A stretch of DNA of 64,000 nt from Streptococcus infantis SK970 (lineage in GTDB: Bacteria; Bacillota; Bacilli; Lactobacillales; Streptococcaceae), in assembly GCA_000223255.2 (NCBI GenBank), contig AFUT01000003.1:62001-126000 (forward strand), in the 5' to 3' direction. The notes beneath the pieces are model-generated. The model did no database searches. It had not been told where the DNA came from and saw only the letters and a list, made by a program, of their open reading frames with translations. Below, one piece after another: positions 1-7,809 of this stretch. Each line of letters starts with the position of its first letter. Positions within the stretch are counted from its first letter, which is position 1. The position numbers were made by a program, and so were the translations under genes.

Positions 1-2
1 CG

Positions 3-143
3 ATTAGAAAAGTTAGGCAAGGGAAAGGTCATATTGAAGATATTGGAGAAGCTTTGTTGAAATTAAAAACAGTTAGCAATACCTATCAAGATTACTTAAA
101 TGCTAAACAACTATCTTTAGAGGAGAATAAGTCTAATGGCTAG
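3..143 (+). CDS. C-terminal fragment of an unrecognised gene (partial)
   Basis: The window opens inside a reading frame that stays open from base 3 to a TAG at 141-143, 46 codons. The visible tail is charged and probably helical (for example GHIEDIGEALLKLK). It overlaps the next gene by 8 bases, which suggests translational coupling and a shared operon. In Tn554-type elements the gene before a TnpC-like protein encodes a tyrosine recombinase. That fits the position, but no catalytic motif is in view, so identity is inference only. Confidence 0.5.
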   Translation: MRKVRQGKGHIEDIGEALLKLKTVSNTYQDYLNAKQLSLEENKSNG

Positions 144-849
144 AAAGAAATCAATTTCTGATGATGAATTGATTCATTTGTTTGAACAGTATTTAATTTC
201 CCAGTGTTCCTGTGATTTAAGCTTGGTAAAAATCCCTCGGTTTGGTGACTATGTTAGGAATAATGGCTATCAAAATGTTGCGGATACAACCATTAGACGT
301 AATAAAAGATTCAGGGATTTTTTAAAAGAAAGTGAAATTAAATACCAAGATGAAAATTATGAAGCTGTAATTACTTATAAGACCATAGATCCTGACAATT
401 TAATGGCAAAAAATCGTGCTCCAGGTGCTATGAAAAGAGCATTGGTGGAAATTAGCCAATACTACAAGAAAATAGCAAACATTGCGGCCAGCTATAAACA
501 AGAAGCAGATAAGTTACGTAGTTTAAATTCTGAACTACAGTCAACTAATGAAGATTTAAAACAGAAGCTACAAAGAGAAAATGAGTTAAGTGATGAGAAT
601 CAAAAACTATTACAAATAATCAAAACAAGTGTCTATCCAGAAATTGCGAATGAGCTTTTAAAAGAAGAAGGATTGTTAAAATATTCTCAAAAGGTTATCA
701 GTGAGGATTTCCTAGCAGACAATATCATCACCGCTGATTCAGAAATAGATTTTCATTCTGGTGGTCTTATTGAACAAGAAAATCCTCAAAAATCAACTAA
801 AGTGGTTTCTATTAAAAACTTACTAGACAGCAAAACTAATTATAAATGA
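136..849 (+). CDS. TnpC-like coiled-coil protein of a putative mobile element
   Basis: A 237-aa soluble protein. Residues 1-70 look like a small DNA-binding region (TTIRRNKRFRDFLKE resembles an HTH recognition segment). Residues about 110-160 form a heptad-rich coiled coil (YKQEADKLRSLNSELQ and following). The C-terminal 70 residues are acidic and low in complexity. An N-terminal HTH-like part followed by a coiled coil is the layout of TnpC accessory proteins of Tn554-type elements, which act with tyrosine recombinases. The gene overlaps its upstream neighbour by 8 bases and the downstream frame begins at its stop codon, so the three genes form a tight cassette. Assignment to the TnpC group rests on architecture and context, not on a recognised signature; it could be an unrelated regulator. 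Confidence 0.5.
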   Translation: MARKKSISDDELIHLFEQYLISQCSCDLSLVKIPRFGDYVRNNGYQNVADTTIRRNKRFRDFLKESEIKYQDENYEAVITYKTIDPDNLMAKNRAPGAMKRALVEISQYYKKIANIAASYKQEADKLRSLNSELQSTNEDLKQKLQRENELSDENQKLLQIIKTSVYPEIANELLKEEGLLKYSQKVISEDFLADNIITADSEIDFHSGGLIEQENPQKSTKVVSIKNLLDSKTNYK

Positions 850-857
850 GGAAAGAA

Positions 858-2705
858 ATGAACAAGAAAGTTAAAGATAATCCAGCTATTTACATGTACT
901 GGGATCAAAAACGAAATGTTCTTGACCCCAAAAAATTATCGTCAAATAGTTTAAAATATGCCTATTGGTCTTGCCCTTATTGTCAACACCATTGGGAAGC
1001 GAAAATCATTGATGTGCAGCTTGACAGTTATGAATATCTTAGGTGTTGCCCCCATTGTGGATTAGGTGAACGTTCCATTGATGAAAATGAGAGCGTCCTT
1101 CAGGTTTATCCCGATTTCAGAAATTATATAAACTACAGCATTGAGCGAGATGAAGAATTAGATGAGAAACTTCTTACCTTGCCGTTCAATAGTAAAAGAA
1201 AATTCAATTTTAAATGTCCGACGTGTCAATTAAGTTGGAAAGATTCTGCGACAAATAAGAGGTTATTTCAACTAACAAGTGGGGATTTATTTCATTTTGG
1301 CTGCAATGAAACTACCTATCATTGCGATTACAAATCAGTTTATCCAAATTTAGCTAAAATCTATAGCGATCATTTAAACAAATTTAAATTTAACGAACTG
1401 AAGCTAAATTACAATATAACAGTACCTATTCATTGGGAATGTGATAAGTGTCATTGCAAATTTGAATTATCTATTGATAGATTATTGAACCGAATTAAAA
1501 GAAGTGGTCATTACTGTTTGGAGTGCCATTCTTCATTTGAAGAGTTGTTGGATAAAAATTTTGAGGTTTCTCCTCTATCTTTTTTGAAATCCTCCATGCT
1601 CAAGGAGTGGTCTGAAAGGAACAATATTGTACCTAATCAAGTTGATGCATTATCTAATGTTCATGTGTTATGGGAATGTACGAATTGTCACGGAGAGTAT
1701 TCATGTTCACTATTTGAAAAAACAGATAGGTCTTGTCCATTTTGTTCAAATAGAGAAAAACTTCAGGATTTTAATACACTAAATGAAACACATCCCTATT
1801 TGAGGGAATTTTGGGACCTCAGTAATGAAAGGGATTTTTCCGAATATTGGTTTAAGTCAAATAATGTAGTTAGTTGGGTTTGTCCTTGTTGTAAAATCAA
1901 CTTTCAATGTAGCCCAGCCGAAATGATCAGTCGAACCGATTTAGAAAATCAAAACTTTCAAACATGTCCCAATCAATGTGACTGGAGGACTGAGGTATTT
2001 AAAAATAATATTTTCCTTAAAGAACCAAAACTCATCAAAGAATGGAGCGATAAAAATAAAATTCCTATTCATTTATCTCAGACAACAATAGAAACGAAAA
2101 AATATTGGTGGGATTGTTCAAAGTGTCATGGGACATATTTATGTTCTATCCCAATTCGAAGAGAAGTTTCTCAGTGTTGTCCTTTCTGTAACAACGATAA
2201 GCCTCTGAATGGGTATAATACATTTGATTATTTGTACCCTGAACTAGCAAAATTGTGGGCACCAAATAATAAAGTCTCAATAGATAGTTTTGTTCCATTA
2301 TTAACTGAAAAAAGGTTTTATTTATGGCGCTGCAAAGAATGTAACTTCGAATTTCATGAGCGCTTCAGCATTATATTAAATAAGTATTTAAATTCCGAGA
2401 CAAAAGATCTTAAAGAAATGTGTCCATTTTGTGCAGAATTAATAGAAAGACAAGATAATATCTCATTTGAAGATTTGATGAACGAGTGGGACTATCTTAA
2501 CAATCTTATTCTAGGGGATCCAGAAAGAATCCCAAATAATACGCAATTAAGATTTTGGTGGATTTGTAAGAATAATCCAGAGCATCGTTATAGAATGGCT
2601 ATTGTAGATAAGATTGCAAATGTAAAACGATCTATCGAGCCATGCATATTTTGTAAAGGGCGTAGACGAAAAAGAGAACATTTTGTTCCTTATAGGAAAA
2701 TTTAA
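858..2705 (+). CDS. Eight-module zinc-ribbon repeat protein (DUF4379-like)
   Basis: A 615-aa protein built from about eight repeats of 60-80 residues. Each has an aromatic-x-C-x-x-C knuckle (YWSCPYC, FKCPTC, HWECDKC, LWECTNC, SWVCPCC, WWDCSKC, LWRCKEC, WWICKNN) and a second Cys pair later (CCPHC, YCLEC, SCPFC, CCPFC, MCPFC, CIFC). Most repeats are preceded by an L-x-x-x-W-x-x-x-N segment (LAKLWAPNN, LIKEWSDKN, MLKEWSERN). This is the pattern of the 'probable zinc-ribbon' family DUF4379. The last module has lost the second Cys of its first knuckle. No nuclease or other catalytic domain is visible, so a nucleic-acid or protein scaffold role is inferred. Start: an ATG at 846 is in frame, but GAGGAAAG (848-855) is placed to serve the ATG at 858. 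No signal peptide or membrane segment. Confidence 0.75.
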   Translation: MNKKVKDNPAIYMYWDQKRNVLDPKKLSSNSLKYAYWSCPYCQHHWEAKIIDVQLDSYEYLRCCPHCGLGERSIDENESVLQVYPDFRNYINYSIERDEELDEKLLTLPFNSKRKFNFKCPTCQLSWKDSATNKRLFQLTSGDLFHFGCNETTYHCDYKSVYPNLAKIYSDHLNKFKFNELKLNYNITVPIHWECDKCHCKFELSIDRLLNRIKRSGHYCLECHSSFEELLDKNFEVSPLSFLKSSMLKEWSERNNIVPNQVDALSNVHVLWECTNCHGEYSCSLFEKTDRSCPFCSNREKLQDFNTLNETHPYLREFWDLSNERDFSEYWFKSNNVVSWVCPCCKINFQCSPAEMISRTDLENQNFQTCPNQCDWRTEVFKNNIFLKEPKLIKEWSDKNKIPIHLSQTTIETKKYWWDCSKCHGTYLCSIPIRREVSQCCPFCNNDKPLNGYNTFDYLYPELAKLWAPNNKVSIDSFVPLLTEKRFYLWRCKECNFEFHERFSIILNKYLNSETKDLKEMCPFCAELIERQDNISFEDLMNEWDYLNNLILGDPERIPNNTQLRFWWICKNNPEHRYRMAIVDKIANVKRSIEPCIFCKGRRRKREHFVPYRKI

Positions 2706-2735
2706 AAAACAGGTTCAAATTTGAACTTGTTTTTT
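2704..2735 (+). terminator. Near-perfect palindromic terminator of the zinc-ribbon cassette
   Basis: Sixteen bases on each side pair with one wobble (AAAAAACAGGTTCAAA against its complement), starting within the stop codon at 2703-2705 and ending in a T run. The A/T flanks allow it to work in both directions. It marks the end of the upstream cassette. Confidence 0.75.
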
Positions 2736-2872
2736 ATCATAGATTTTTATAAAGTACATTATTTTAAAAGATTGTATTTTTAGTTTTCAAGTAGATAGTG
2801 TACAGAATTTTAGTATGCGAAAGATTTAGTTTTCACGGGAATAAAGTACATTTTTTGCTCAAAAATTTTTTT
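2733..2872. repeat. Three degenerate 47-bp direct repeats beside dif
   Basis: GTACA occurs at 2754, 2800 and 2847, steps of 46 and 47 bases. The 12-mer ATAAAGTACATT is at 2749-2760 and 2842-2853, 93 bases apart. TTTAGTTTTCA is at 2779-2789 and 2826-2836, 47 bases apart. Together these define three diverged units of about 47 bp. They lie between the element's terminator and the dif site. Repeats of this kind at the end of a tyrosine-recombinase element could be arm-type binding sites. That is inference. Confidence 0.5.
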
Positions 2873-2898
2873 CGGTTAAATGAAATCTCCCCTATAAC

Positions 2899-2930
2899 AT
2901 CTTTCCGAAAAACTATAATTTTCTTGAAAA
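2899..2930 (+). other. difSL: dif_SL chromosome dimer resolution site
   Basis: The sequence holding TTTCCGAAAAACTATAA followed by TTTTCTTGAAAA matches the atypical streptococcal dif site, which has two imperfect arms around a short centre and sits just upstream of xerS. XerS alone acts here to resolve chromosome dimers at septation. The site is 51 bases upstream of the xerS start codon, the normal arrangement in streptococci, and implies that this part of the window lies near the replication terminus. Confidence 0.88.
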
Positions 2931-2952
2931 ATATATCTGGCTATGCTATACT
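2924..2952 (+). promoter_or_regulatory. xerS promoter overlapping dif
   Basis: -35 TTGAAA (2924-2929), a 17-base spacer, and an extended -10 TGCTATACT with TATACT at 2947-2952. The -35 element lies inside the right arm of dif, so XerS bound to dif would cover its own promoter. An 8-1-8 inverted repeat (CTATACTA-C-TAGTATAG, 2946-2962) covers the -10 element and could be an additional operator. Confidence 0.7.
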
Positions 2953-2980
2953 ACTAGTATAGAAAGATTTGGAGAAATAC

Positions 2981-4051
2981 ATGAAACGCGAGAACTTATT
3001 AGAACGTATCGATAAACTTAAACAAGTCATGCCTTGGTATGTCCTTGAATACTATCAATCAAAACTGGCTGTTCCCTACAGTTTTACAACCTTGTACGAA
3101 TACTTAAAAGAATACGATCGATTTTTCACCTGGGTCCTGGAATCTGGTATATCGGATGCTAACACCATGGCCGAGATCCCTTTAGACGTTCTGGAGCACA
3201 TGACCAAGAAAGACATGGAATCCTTTATCCTTTACTTACGTGAACGTCCTCTGCTTAATGCTAATACAACTAAAAATGGTGTCTCTCAAACAACCATTAA
3301 TCGTACCCTTTCTGCACTATCTAGTCTCTATAAGTATTTAACCGAGGAAGTTGAAAATGAGCAAGGGGAACCTTATTTCTATCGCAATGTCATGAAGAAG
3401 GTTGCTACCAAGAAAAAGAAAGAAACCTTGGCTGCCCGAGCTGAAAATATCAAGCAAAAACTCTTTTTAGGAGATGAAACAGAGGGGTTTTTGAATTATA
3501 TAGATGAGGAATACCCTAAAACTCTCTCAAATCGCGCTTTATCTTCCTTTAATAAGAATAAAGAGCGAGATTTAGCCATTATAGCACTCCTTCTTGCTTC
3601 TGGTGTCCGTCTCTCTGAAGCTGTTAACCTAGACCTTCGTGACCTCAATCTTAAGATGATGGTCATTGACGTCACTCGAAAAGGTGGAAAACGAGACTCA
3701 GTCAATGTTGCTGCCTTTGCGAAGCCTTATCTTGAACAATATCTTGCTATCCGAGACAAACGTTACAAGACAGAAAAGACTGATACAGCCCTCTTTCTGA
3801 CCTTGTATCGAGGTGTTCCAAACCGAATTGATGCTTCTAGTGTTGAAAAGATGGTGGCCAAGTATTCAGAAGACTTCAAAGTCCGCGTGACACCCCATAA
3901 ACTTCGCCATACATTAGCAACTCGTCTCTATGATGCTACCAAATCACAGGTTTTAGTCAGCCACCAGCTGGGACATGCTAGCACACAAGTTACCGACTTG
4001 TATACTCATATTGTTAACGATGAACAGAAAAATGCCCTGGATAGTTTATAA
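2981..4051 (+). CDS. xerS: Tyrosine recombinase XerS
   Basis: A 356-aa site-specific tyrosine recombinase that resolves chromosome dimers at dif_SL, usually with FtsK. The N-terminal SAM-like core-binding domain is followed by the catalytic domain. Visible active-site residues are R210 ([10 protein letters not shown]), H306 and R309 (TPHKLRHT), H332 (LGHAS) and the nucleophile Y341 (TDLYTH). Length equals the usual streptococcal XerS. A TTG codon at 2969 is in frame, but GGAG at 2971-2974 lies 6 bases before ATG 2981, which is the better start. The gene stands alone, with dif upstream and a hairpin terminator downstream. The product is close to identical to what I remember of pneumococcal XerS. 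Confidence 0.95.
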   Translation: MKRENLLERIDKLKQVMPWYVLEYYQSKLAVPYSFTTLYEYLKEYDRFFTWVLESGISDANTMAEIPLDVLEHMTKKDMESFILYLRERPLLNANTTKNGVSQTTINRTLSALSSLYKYLTEEVENEQGEPYFYRNVMKKVATKKKKETLAARAENIKQKLFLGDETEGFLNYIDEEYPKTLSNRALSSFNKNKERDLAIIALLLASGVRLSEAVNLDLRDLNLKMMVIDVTRKGGKRDSVNVAAFAKPYLEQYLAIRDKRYKTEKTDTALFLTLYRGVPNRIDASSVEKMVAKYSEDFKVRVTPHKLRHTLATRLYDATKSQVLVSHQLGHASTQVTDLYTHIVNDEQKNALDSL

Positions 4052-4089
4052 GATACATAATATAAATTATGTTACATTTTAGAGTTAGA

Positions 4090-4129
4090 AAAAGAGCGTA
4101 GGTTTTTTTATCGAATCTTACGCTCTTTT
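4090..4129. terminator. Bidirectional terminator between xerS and the convergent gene
   Basis: AAAAGAGCGTAGG pairs with CTTACGCTCTTTT across a 14-base loop. A and T flanks allow it to serve xerS on the + strand and the convergent gene ending at 4136 on the - strand. Confidence 0.75.
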
Positions 4130-4135
4130 ATTATT

Positions 4136-4775
4136 CTATAAAAATTCGATCCAATAATTACGGTGTGGCTCAATAACGATTGGTTTTCCCAAAAATGATT
4201 TTAGATAAGCCAGGTTCGCAGGGGTTACGGGTCTTTTTCTTCATTGTACTTCTCAGCACTTTCTTTCGTTAAAAAACATTTAACAGCTTCATATCGCGTA
4301 CCGTCACTAGCTGTACGATCAATACCCATATAAGCAATTTCATCACCTTTTTGAGGAATGTCAGCAAATAGTTTACCAATAAAATAGACTGTTTTATTTT
4401 CATTAAATCATAAGCTTTACTATTTTCAAGGCGGTTATTAGCTGCAGCGTACATAATACAAAAACTATCCACAATATCTTTCAAAGGCATTAATTCTTCT
4501 TTGCTGACTATAATTTCGTCGGGAGCAAGTCCACCAATGATTAAGCTTTTATAATGAGGTTGCTGGATGACATTATCTAAAGCCATTCCTAATGGTAGTT
4601 GGACAGCCTGATAGCCTAATGGTTCTAGCTCCTGCTTTTTCTGGTCAAGGTGTTCTTGTGTAATACTGATATTCAAATCATATGGACTTGAAGGTTGTTG
4701 TTTTCTAAAAAAAGCCACTATTATACGATCTAACTGTTCAAATAGACCAAGATTTTCAACTGGAATTTTCATCAT
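4136..4775 (-). pseudogene. Unrecognised protein gene with two homopolymer frameshifts
   Basis: The frame starts MMKIPVENLGLFEQ with AAGGGG upstream and breaks at 4405-4407, where one missing T in a T run changes frame. Adding it continues the protein as DFNENKTVYFIGKLFADIP. A second break lies at 4229-4231 (a C run). Adding one C continues it through VTPANLAYLKSFLGKP to a TAG at 4136-4138. The repaired protein is 213 aa, soluble, without signal peptide. The clean continuation of protein-like sequence in new frames on both sides shows the breaks are recent or artefacts. I do not recognise the family; a remote likeness to SseB-type proteins is possible. It is flanked by the xerS terminator and lplA. 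Confidence 0.7.
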
Positions 4776-4851
4776 CGAATATGATCCCCTTTTTTGTTCA
4801 GATTTCCTCTTTATTCTACTCTCATTATTTTTGAATATCAAGTCTAAGATA

Positions 4852-4880
4852 AAAGAAATCCATATTACATGGATCTCTTT
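4852..4880. terminator. Terminator downstream of lplA
   Basis: AAAGAAATCCAT pairs with ATGGATCTCTTT with one mismatch around a 5-base loop, immediately after the lplA stop codon on the - strand. It ends the aco-lplA transcription unit before the unknown gene. Confidence 0.65.
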
Positions 4881-4885
4881 TGATT

Positions 4886-5875
4886 TTATTCTACAACCGC
4901 TTCTGCGATTTCTTCTGCAGTAATACCCGCGAAGTAACGACCTAGGTTAAGGGTTTGAAGGGCTTTGAGGACATCCTCACGTTCGTATTTGACACCACGA
5001 AGAACATCTTCTACTGCTGCAACATCTTCGATACCAAAGAAGTCACCGTAAATCTTGATATCTTGAATTTTTGATTCAATGACGTTAGCGAAGATTTCAA
5101 CCTTACCACTTGGGAATTTAGTTCCACGACGGACATTGTATTCAGGTGATTTCCCATAATTCCAGTCCCAAGTTCCAAACTTTGTATCTTTGATGCGATT
5201 GATTTCGGCTAATTCTTCGTCTGAGAACACATACTCTGTCATTTCAGGGTATTCTTTTTTCATGTATTCCAAGAGTAAATCACGAAATTCTTCGACAGTA
5301 ATCTTTTCTGGTAACTCATCGATAATATTAGTTACTCGAGCACGGACTGATTTAACCCCTTTAGATTCAAACTTATCTTTAGATACTTTAAGTGCGTTAG
5401 CTAGGACTGACAAATCCACGTCAAAGAGAAGACAACCATGGTGCATGATACGGCCATTGATATAGGCTTGTGCATTTCCACAGAATTTCTTACCGTCGAT
5501 TTCTAAGTCGTTACGGCCTGTAAATTCAGCTTTAACACCAAGTTCCGCCAAAGTGTTGATAACTGGAGTAGAGAAGCTCTTGAAGTCAAAGGCCTTGTTT
5601 TCATCTTCTTTTGAAATGATTGTATAGTTGAGGTTGTTCAAATCATGATAAACTGCTCCACCACCACTGATACGACGTACTACTTCAATTCCGTGTTCAC
5701 GAACGTAATCACGGTTGATCTCTTCGATGGTATTTTGGTGACGACCTACAATGATAGATGGTTTGTTGATCCAAAGTAGGAAGATTTGATCCTCGTCCAA
5801 AAGGTGTTTAAAAGCATATTCCTCTAAAGCAATATTAAAGGCAGTGTCGTTTGAATGATTGATAATGTATTTCAT
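4886..5875 (-). CDS. lplA: Lipoate-protein ligase A
   Basis: A 329-aa ligase that activates lipoate with ATP and attaches it to lipoyl-domain lysines. The N-terminal catalytic domain has the lipoate-binding stretch RRISGGGAVYHD and the conserved IDGKKFCGNAQ segment. The C-terminal accessory domain (about 245-329) is present, as in full-length LplA. It lies directly downstream of the dehydrogenase operon on the same strand, 190 bases after pdhD. Its most obvious local substrate is the lipoyl domain at the N terminus of that E3 protein; free lipoate would have to be scavenged. Two hairpins lie between pdhD and lplA, so lplA may be expressed by read-through or separately. Confidence 0.93.
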   Translation of the reverse strand: MKYIINHSNDTAFNIALEEYAFKHLLDEDQIFLLWINKPSIIVGRHQNTIEEINRDYVREHGIEVVRRISGGGAVYHDLNNLNYTIISKEDENKAFDFKSFSTPVINTLAELGVKAEFTGRNDLEIDGKKFCGNAQAYINGRIMHHGCLLFDVDLSVLANALKVSKDKFESKGVKSVRARVTNIIDELPEKITVEEFRDLLLEYMKKEYPEMTEYVFSDEELAEINRIKDTKFGTWDWNYGKSPEYNVRRGTKFPSGKVEIFANVIESKIQDIKIYGDFFGIEDVAAVEDVLRGVKYEREDVLKALQTLNLGRYFAGITAEEIAEAVVE

Positions 5876-5940
5876 AGTATTTCCAAAAATCTAGTTTTTA
5901 AATTCTGTTCATAGCAATCCAATTTTCTAAAGTGGTAAAA

Positions 5941-6000
5941 GAAATGTAACGATAACACGTTACATTTCTCGGAAAAATTGAGACAAGAGGCTCAATTTTT
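5941..6000 (-). terminator. Two consecutive hairpins between pdhD and lplA
   Basis: The hairpin nearest pdhD is AAAAATTGAG/CTCAATTTTT (5973-6000), which has a T run in the - direction and looks like a rho-independent terminator. The second is a perfect 10-bp stem, GAAATGTAAC/GTTACATTTC with an 8-base loop (5941-5968). Together they separate the dehydrogenase genes from lplA. Confidence 0.65.
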
Positions 6001-6064
6001 AGGCATGGAACTCTAATAGAGGTCGCTGCCGTCCGTACTACTTTAAGAAAATTTAGTTAATAAC

Positions 6065-7771
6065 TTATTTATTTTTCTTAGGTGAATGGATGGCCATTCC
6101 AAGAACATCTGCAAATGCTTCGTACATAACTTCAGAGTATGTTGGGTGTCCGTGGATTGTCTTAAGCATTTCTTCAACAGTGATTTCCATTTCGATGATA
6201 CTTGACGCTTCATTGATCAACTCTGCAGCAGCAGGACCAATGATATGAACACCAAGGATTTCACCATACTTCTTGTCTGCAATGACTTTAACAAATCCTT
6301 GAGCAGCATCTGATGCAATTGCACGTCCGTTTGCGGCAAAGTTGAATTTACCGATTTGGACATCGTATTTCTCACGAGCTTGTTCTTCTGTTAAACCAAC
6401 TGCTGCTACTTCTGGAAGTGTGTAGATAGCTGCAGGAGTCAAGTTCAATTTAGTAACAACGTGGTTTCCTTTAAGGGCATTTTCAGCTGCTACTTCACCC
6501 ATACGGAAGGCGGCGTGAGCCAACATCTTAGTACCGTTGATATCACCAGGCGCATAGATACCTGGAACAGAAGTTTCCATGTATTCATTGACCTTAATAC
6601 GACCACGGTCTAACTCAAACTCAACTTCTCCGATACCTTCAAGATCTGGAACACGACCGATTGAAAGAAGGGCTTTATTTGCGATGATATCATCTTTTCC
6701 TTCAACCTTGATGCGAAGTTTGCCATCTTCTTCAATGATTTCTTGAAGTTTAGTACCTGTCAAGATAGTCATACCTTTACGTTCTAGGATTAGACGTAGG
6801 TTCTTAGATACTTCAGCATCCATAGCTGGTACAATGCGGTCCATCATTTCGATAACAGTAACTTTTGAACCAAATGTCATGAAGGCTTGGCCAAGCTCGA
6901 TACCAACAACCCCACCACCAATGATCACAAGGCTTTCTGGGACTTCATTCATATCCAAGATGTCATCACTCGTCATTACAAGGGAAGACTCCATACCAGG
7001 AACATTAATCTTGCTGACTTTTGAACCACCAGCAAGGATGATTTTCTTAGTTTCAAGTAATTCAGAACCATTTACCAAGACATTCTTATCTTTAGTAATA
7101 GTACCGATACCCTTATGAACGTCAACTCCATAGCTACGAAGGAGTCCTGCAACACCACCAACAAGAGTATTAACAACTTTAGATTTAGTTTCTAAAAGTT
7201 TTTCCATATCAACTGTGAAGTTAGGATTTTCAATCATGATACCACGGTTTGCTGCATGACCGATACTCTCGATAATTTCGGCGTTGTGAAGGTAAGTCTT
7301 AGTTGGGATACATCCACGGTTTAAGCAAGTTCCACCAAGTTCAGATTTCTCAATAAGAGCAACCTTACCACCTAATTGAGCTGCTTTAATAGCTGATACA
7401 TAACCAGCAGGTCCACCACCGATAACAACGATGTCGTAAGCATCATCACTCTTACCATCATCGTTTGAGGCACTTGCTGCAGGTGCTGGACTAGCTTCTG
7501 GTGCAGTTGCTCCAGCTGTTGGGATGTTTTCCCCTTCTTCACCAAGATAACCGATAACTTCAGTAACAGGGACAGTCTCTCCGTCACCTTTTAGGATAGC
7601 GATCAAGTAACCGTCTTCTTCTGCTTCCAATTCCATGCTGACTTTGTCAGTCATGATTTCCAAAAGGATTTCTCCTTCTTTTACAAATTCTCCGACTTTT
7701 TTATTCCATTGGACGATTTGTCCTTCTGTCATATCCACGCCGGCTTTTGGCATAATTACTTCTAAGGCCAT
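6065..7771 (-). CDS. pdhD: Dihydrolipoamide dehydrogenase (E3) with N-terminal lipoyl domain
   Basis: A 568-aa FAD disulfide reductase that reoxidises dihydrolipoamide with NAD+. Residues 1-80 form a lipoyl domain with the modified lysine K43 in MTDKVSM. An Ala/Pro-rich linker (about 85-105) leads to the E3 body, with the FAD fold VIGGGPAGY, the redox disulfide GGTCLNRGC, an NAD-binding IGGGVVGIELG and the catalytic GHPTYSE near the C terminus. The E2 partner in this operon has no lipoyl domain, so this domain is the complex's visible swinging arm. It is the last dehydrogenase gene of acoABC-pdhD, 38 bases after acoC. The same layout is known in pneumococcus. Also called acoL. Confidence 0.93.
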   Translation of the reverse strand: MALEVIMPKAGVDMTEGQIVQWNKKVGEFVKEGEILLEIMTDKVSMELEAEEDGYLIAILKGDGETVPVTEVIGYLGEEGENIPTAGATAPEASPAPAASASNDDGKSDDAYDIVVIGGGPAGYVSAIKAAQLGGKVALIEKSELGGTCLNRGCIPTKTYLHNAEIIESIGHAANRGIMIENPNFTVDMEKLLETKSKVVNTLVGGVAGLLRSYGVDVHKGIGTITKDKNVLVNGSELLETKKIILAGGSKVSKINVPGMESSLVMTSDDILDMNEVPESLVIIGGGVVGIELGQAFMTFGSKVTVIEMMDRIVPAMDAEVSKNLRLILERKGMTILTGTKLQEIIEEDGKLRIKVEGKDDIIANKALLSIGRVPDLEGIGEVEFELDRGRIKVNEYMETSVPGIYAPGDINGTKMLAHAAFRMGEVAAENALKGNHVVTKLNLTPAAIYTLPEVAAVGLTEEQAREKYDVQIGKFNFAANGRAIASDAAQGFVKVIADKKYGEILGVHIIGPAAAELINEASSIIEMEITVEEMLKTIHGHPTYSEVMYEAFADVLGMAIHSPKKNK

Positions 7772-7809
7772 ATCTTACTTCCTCTATCTATATTTCTAAA
7801 ACAAATAGT

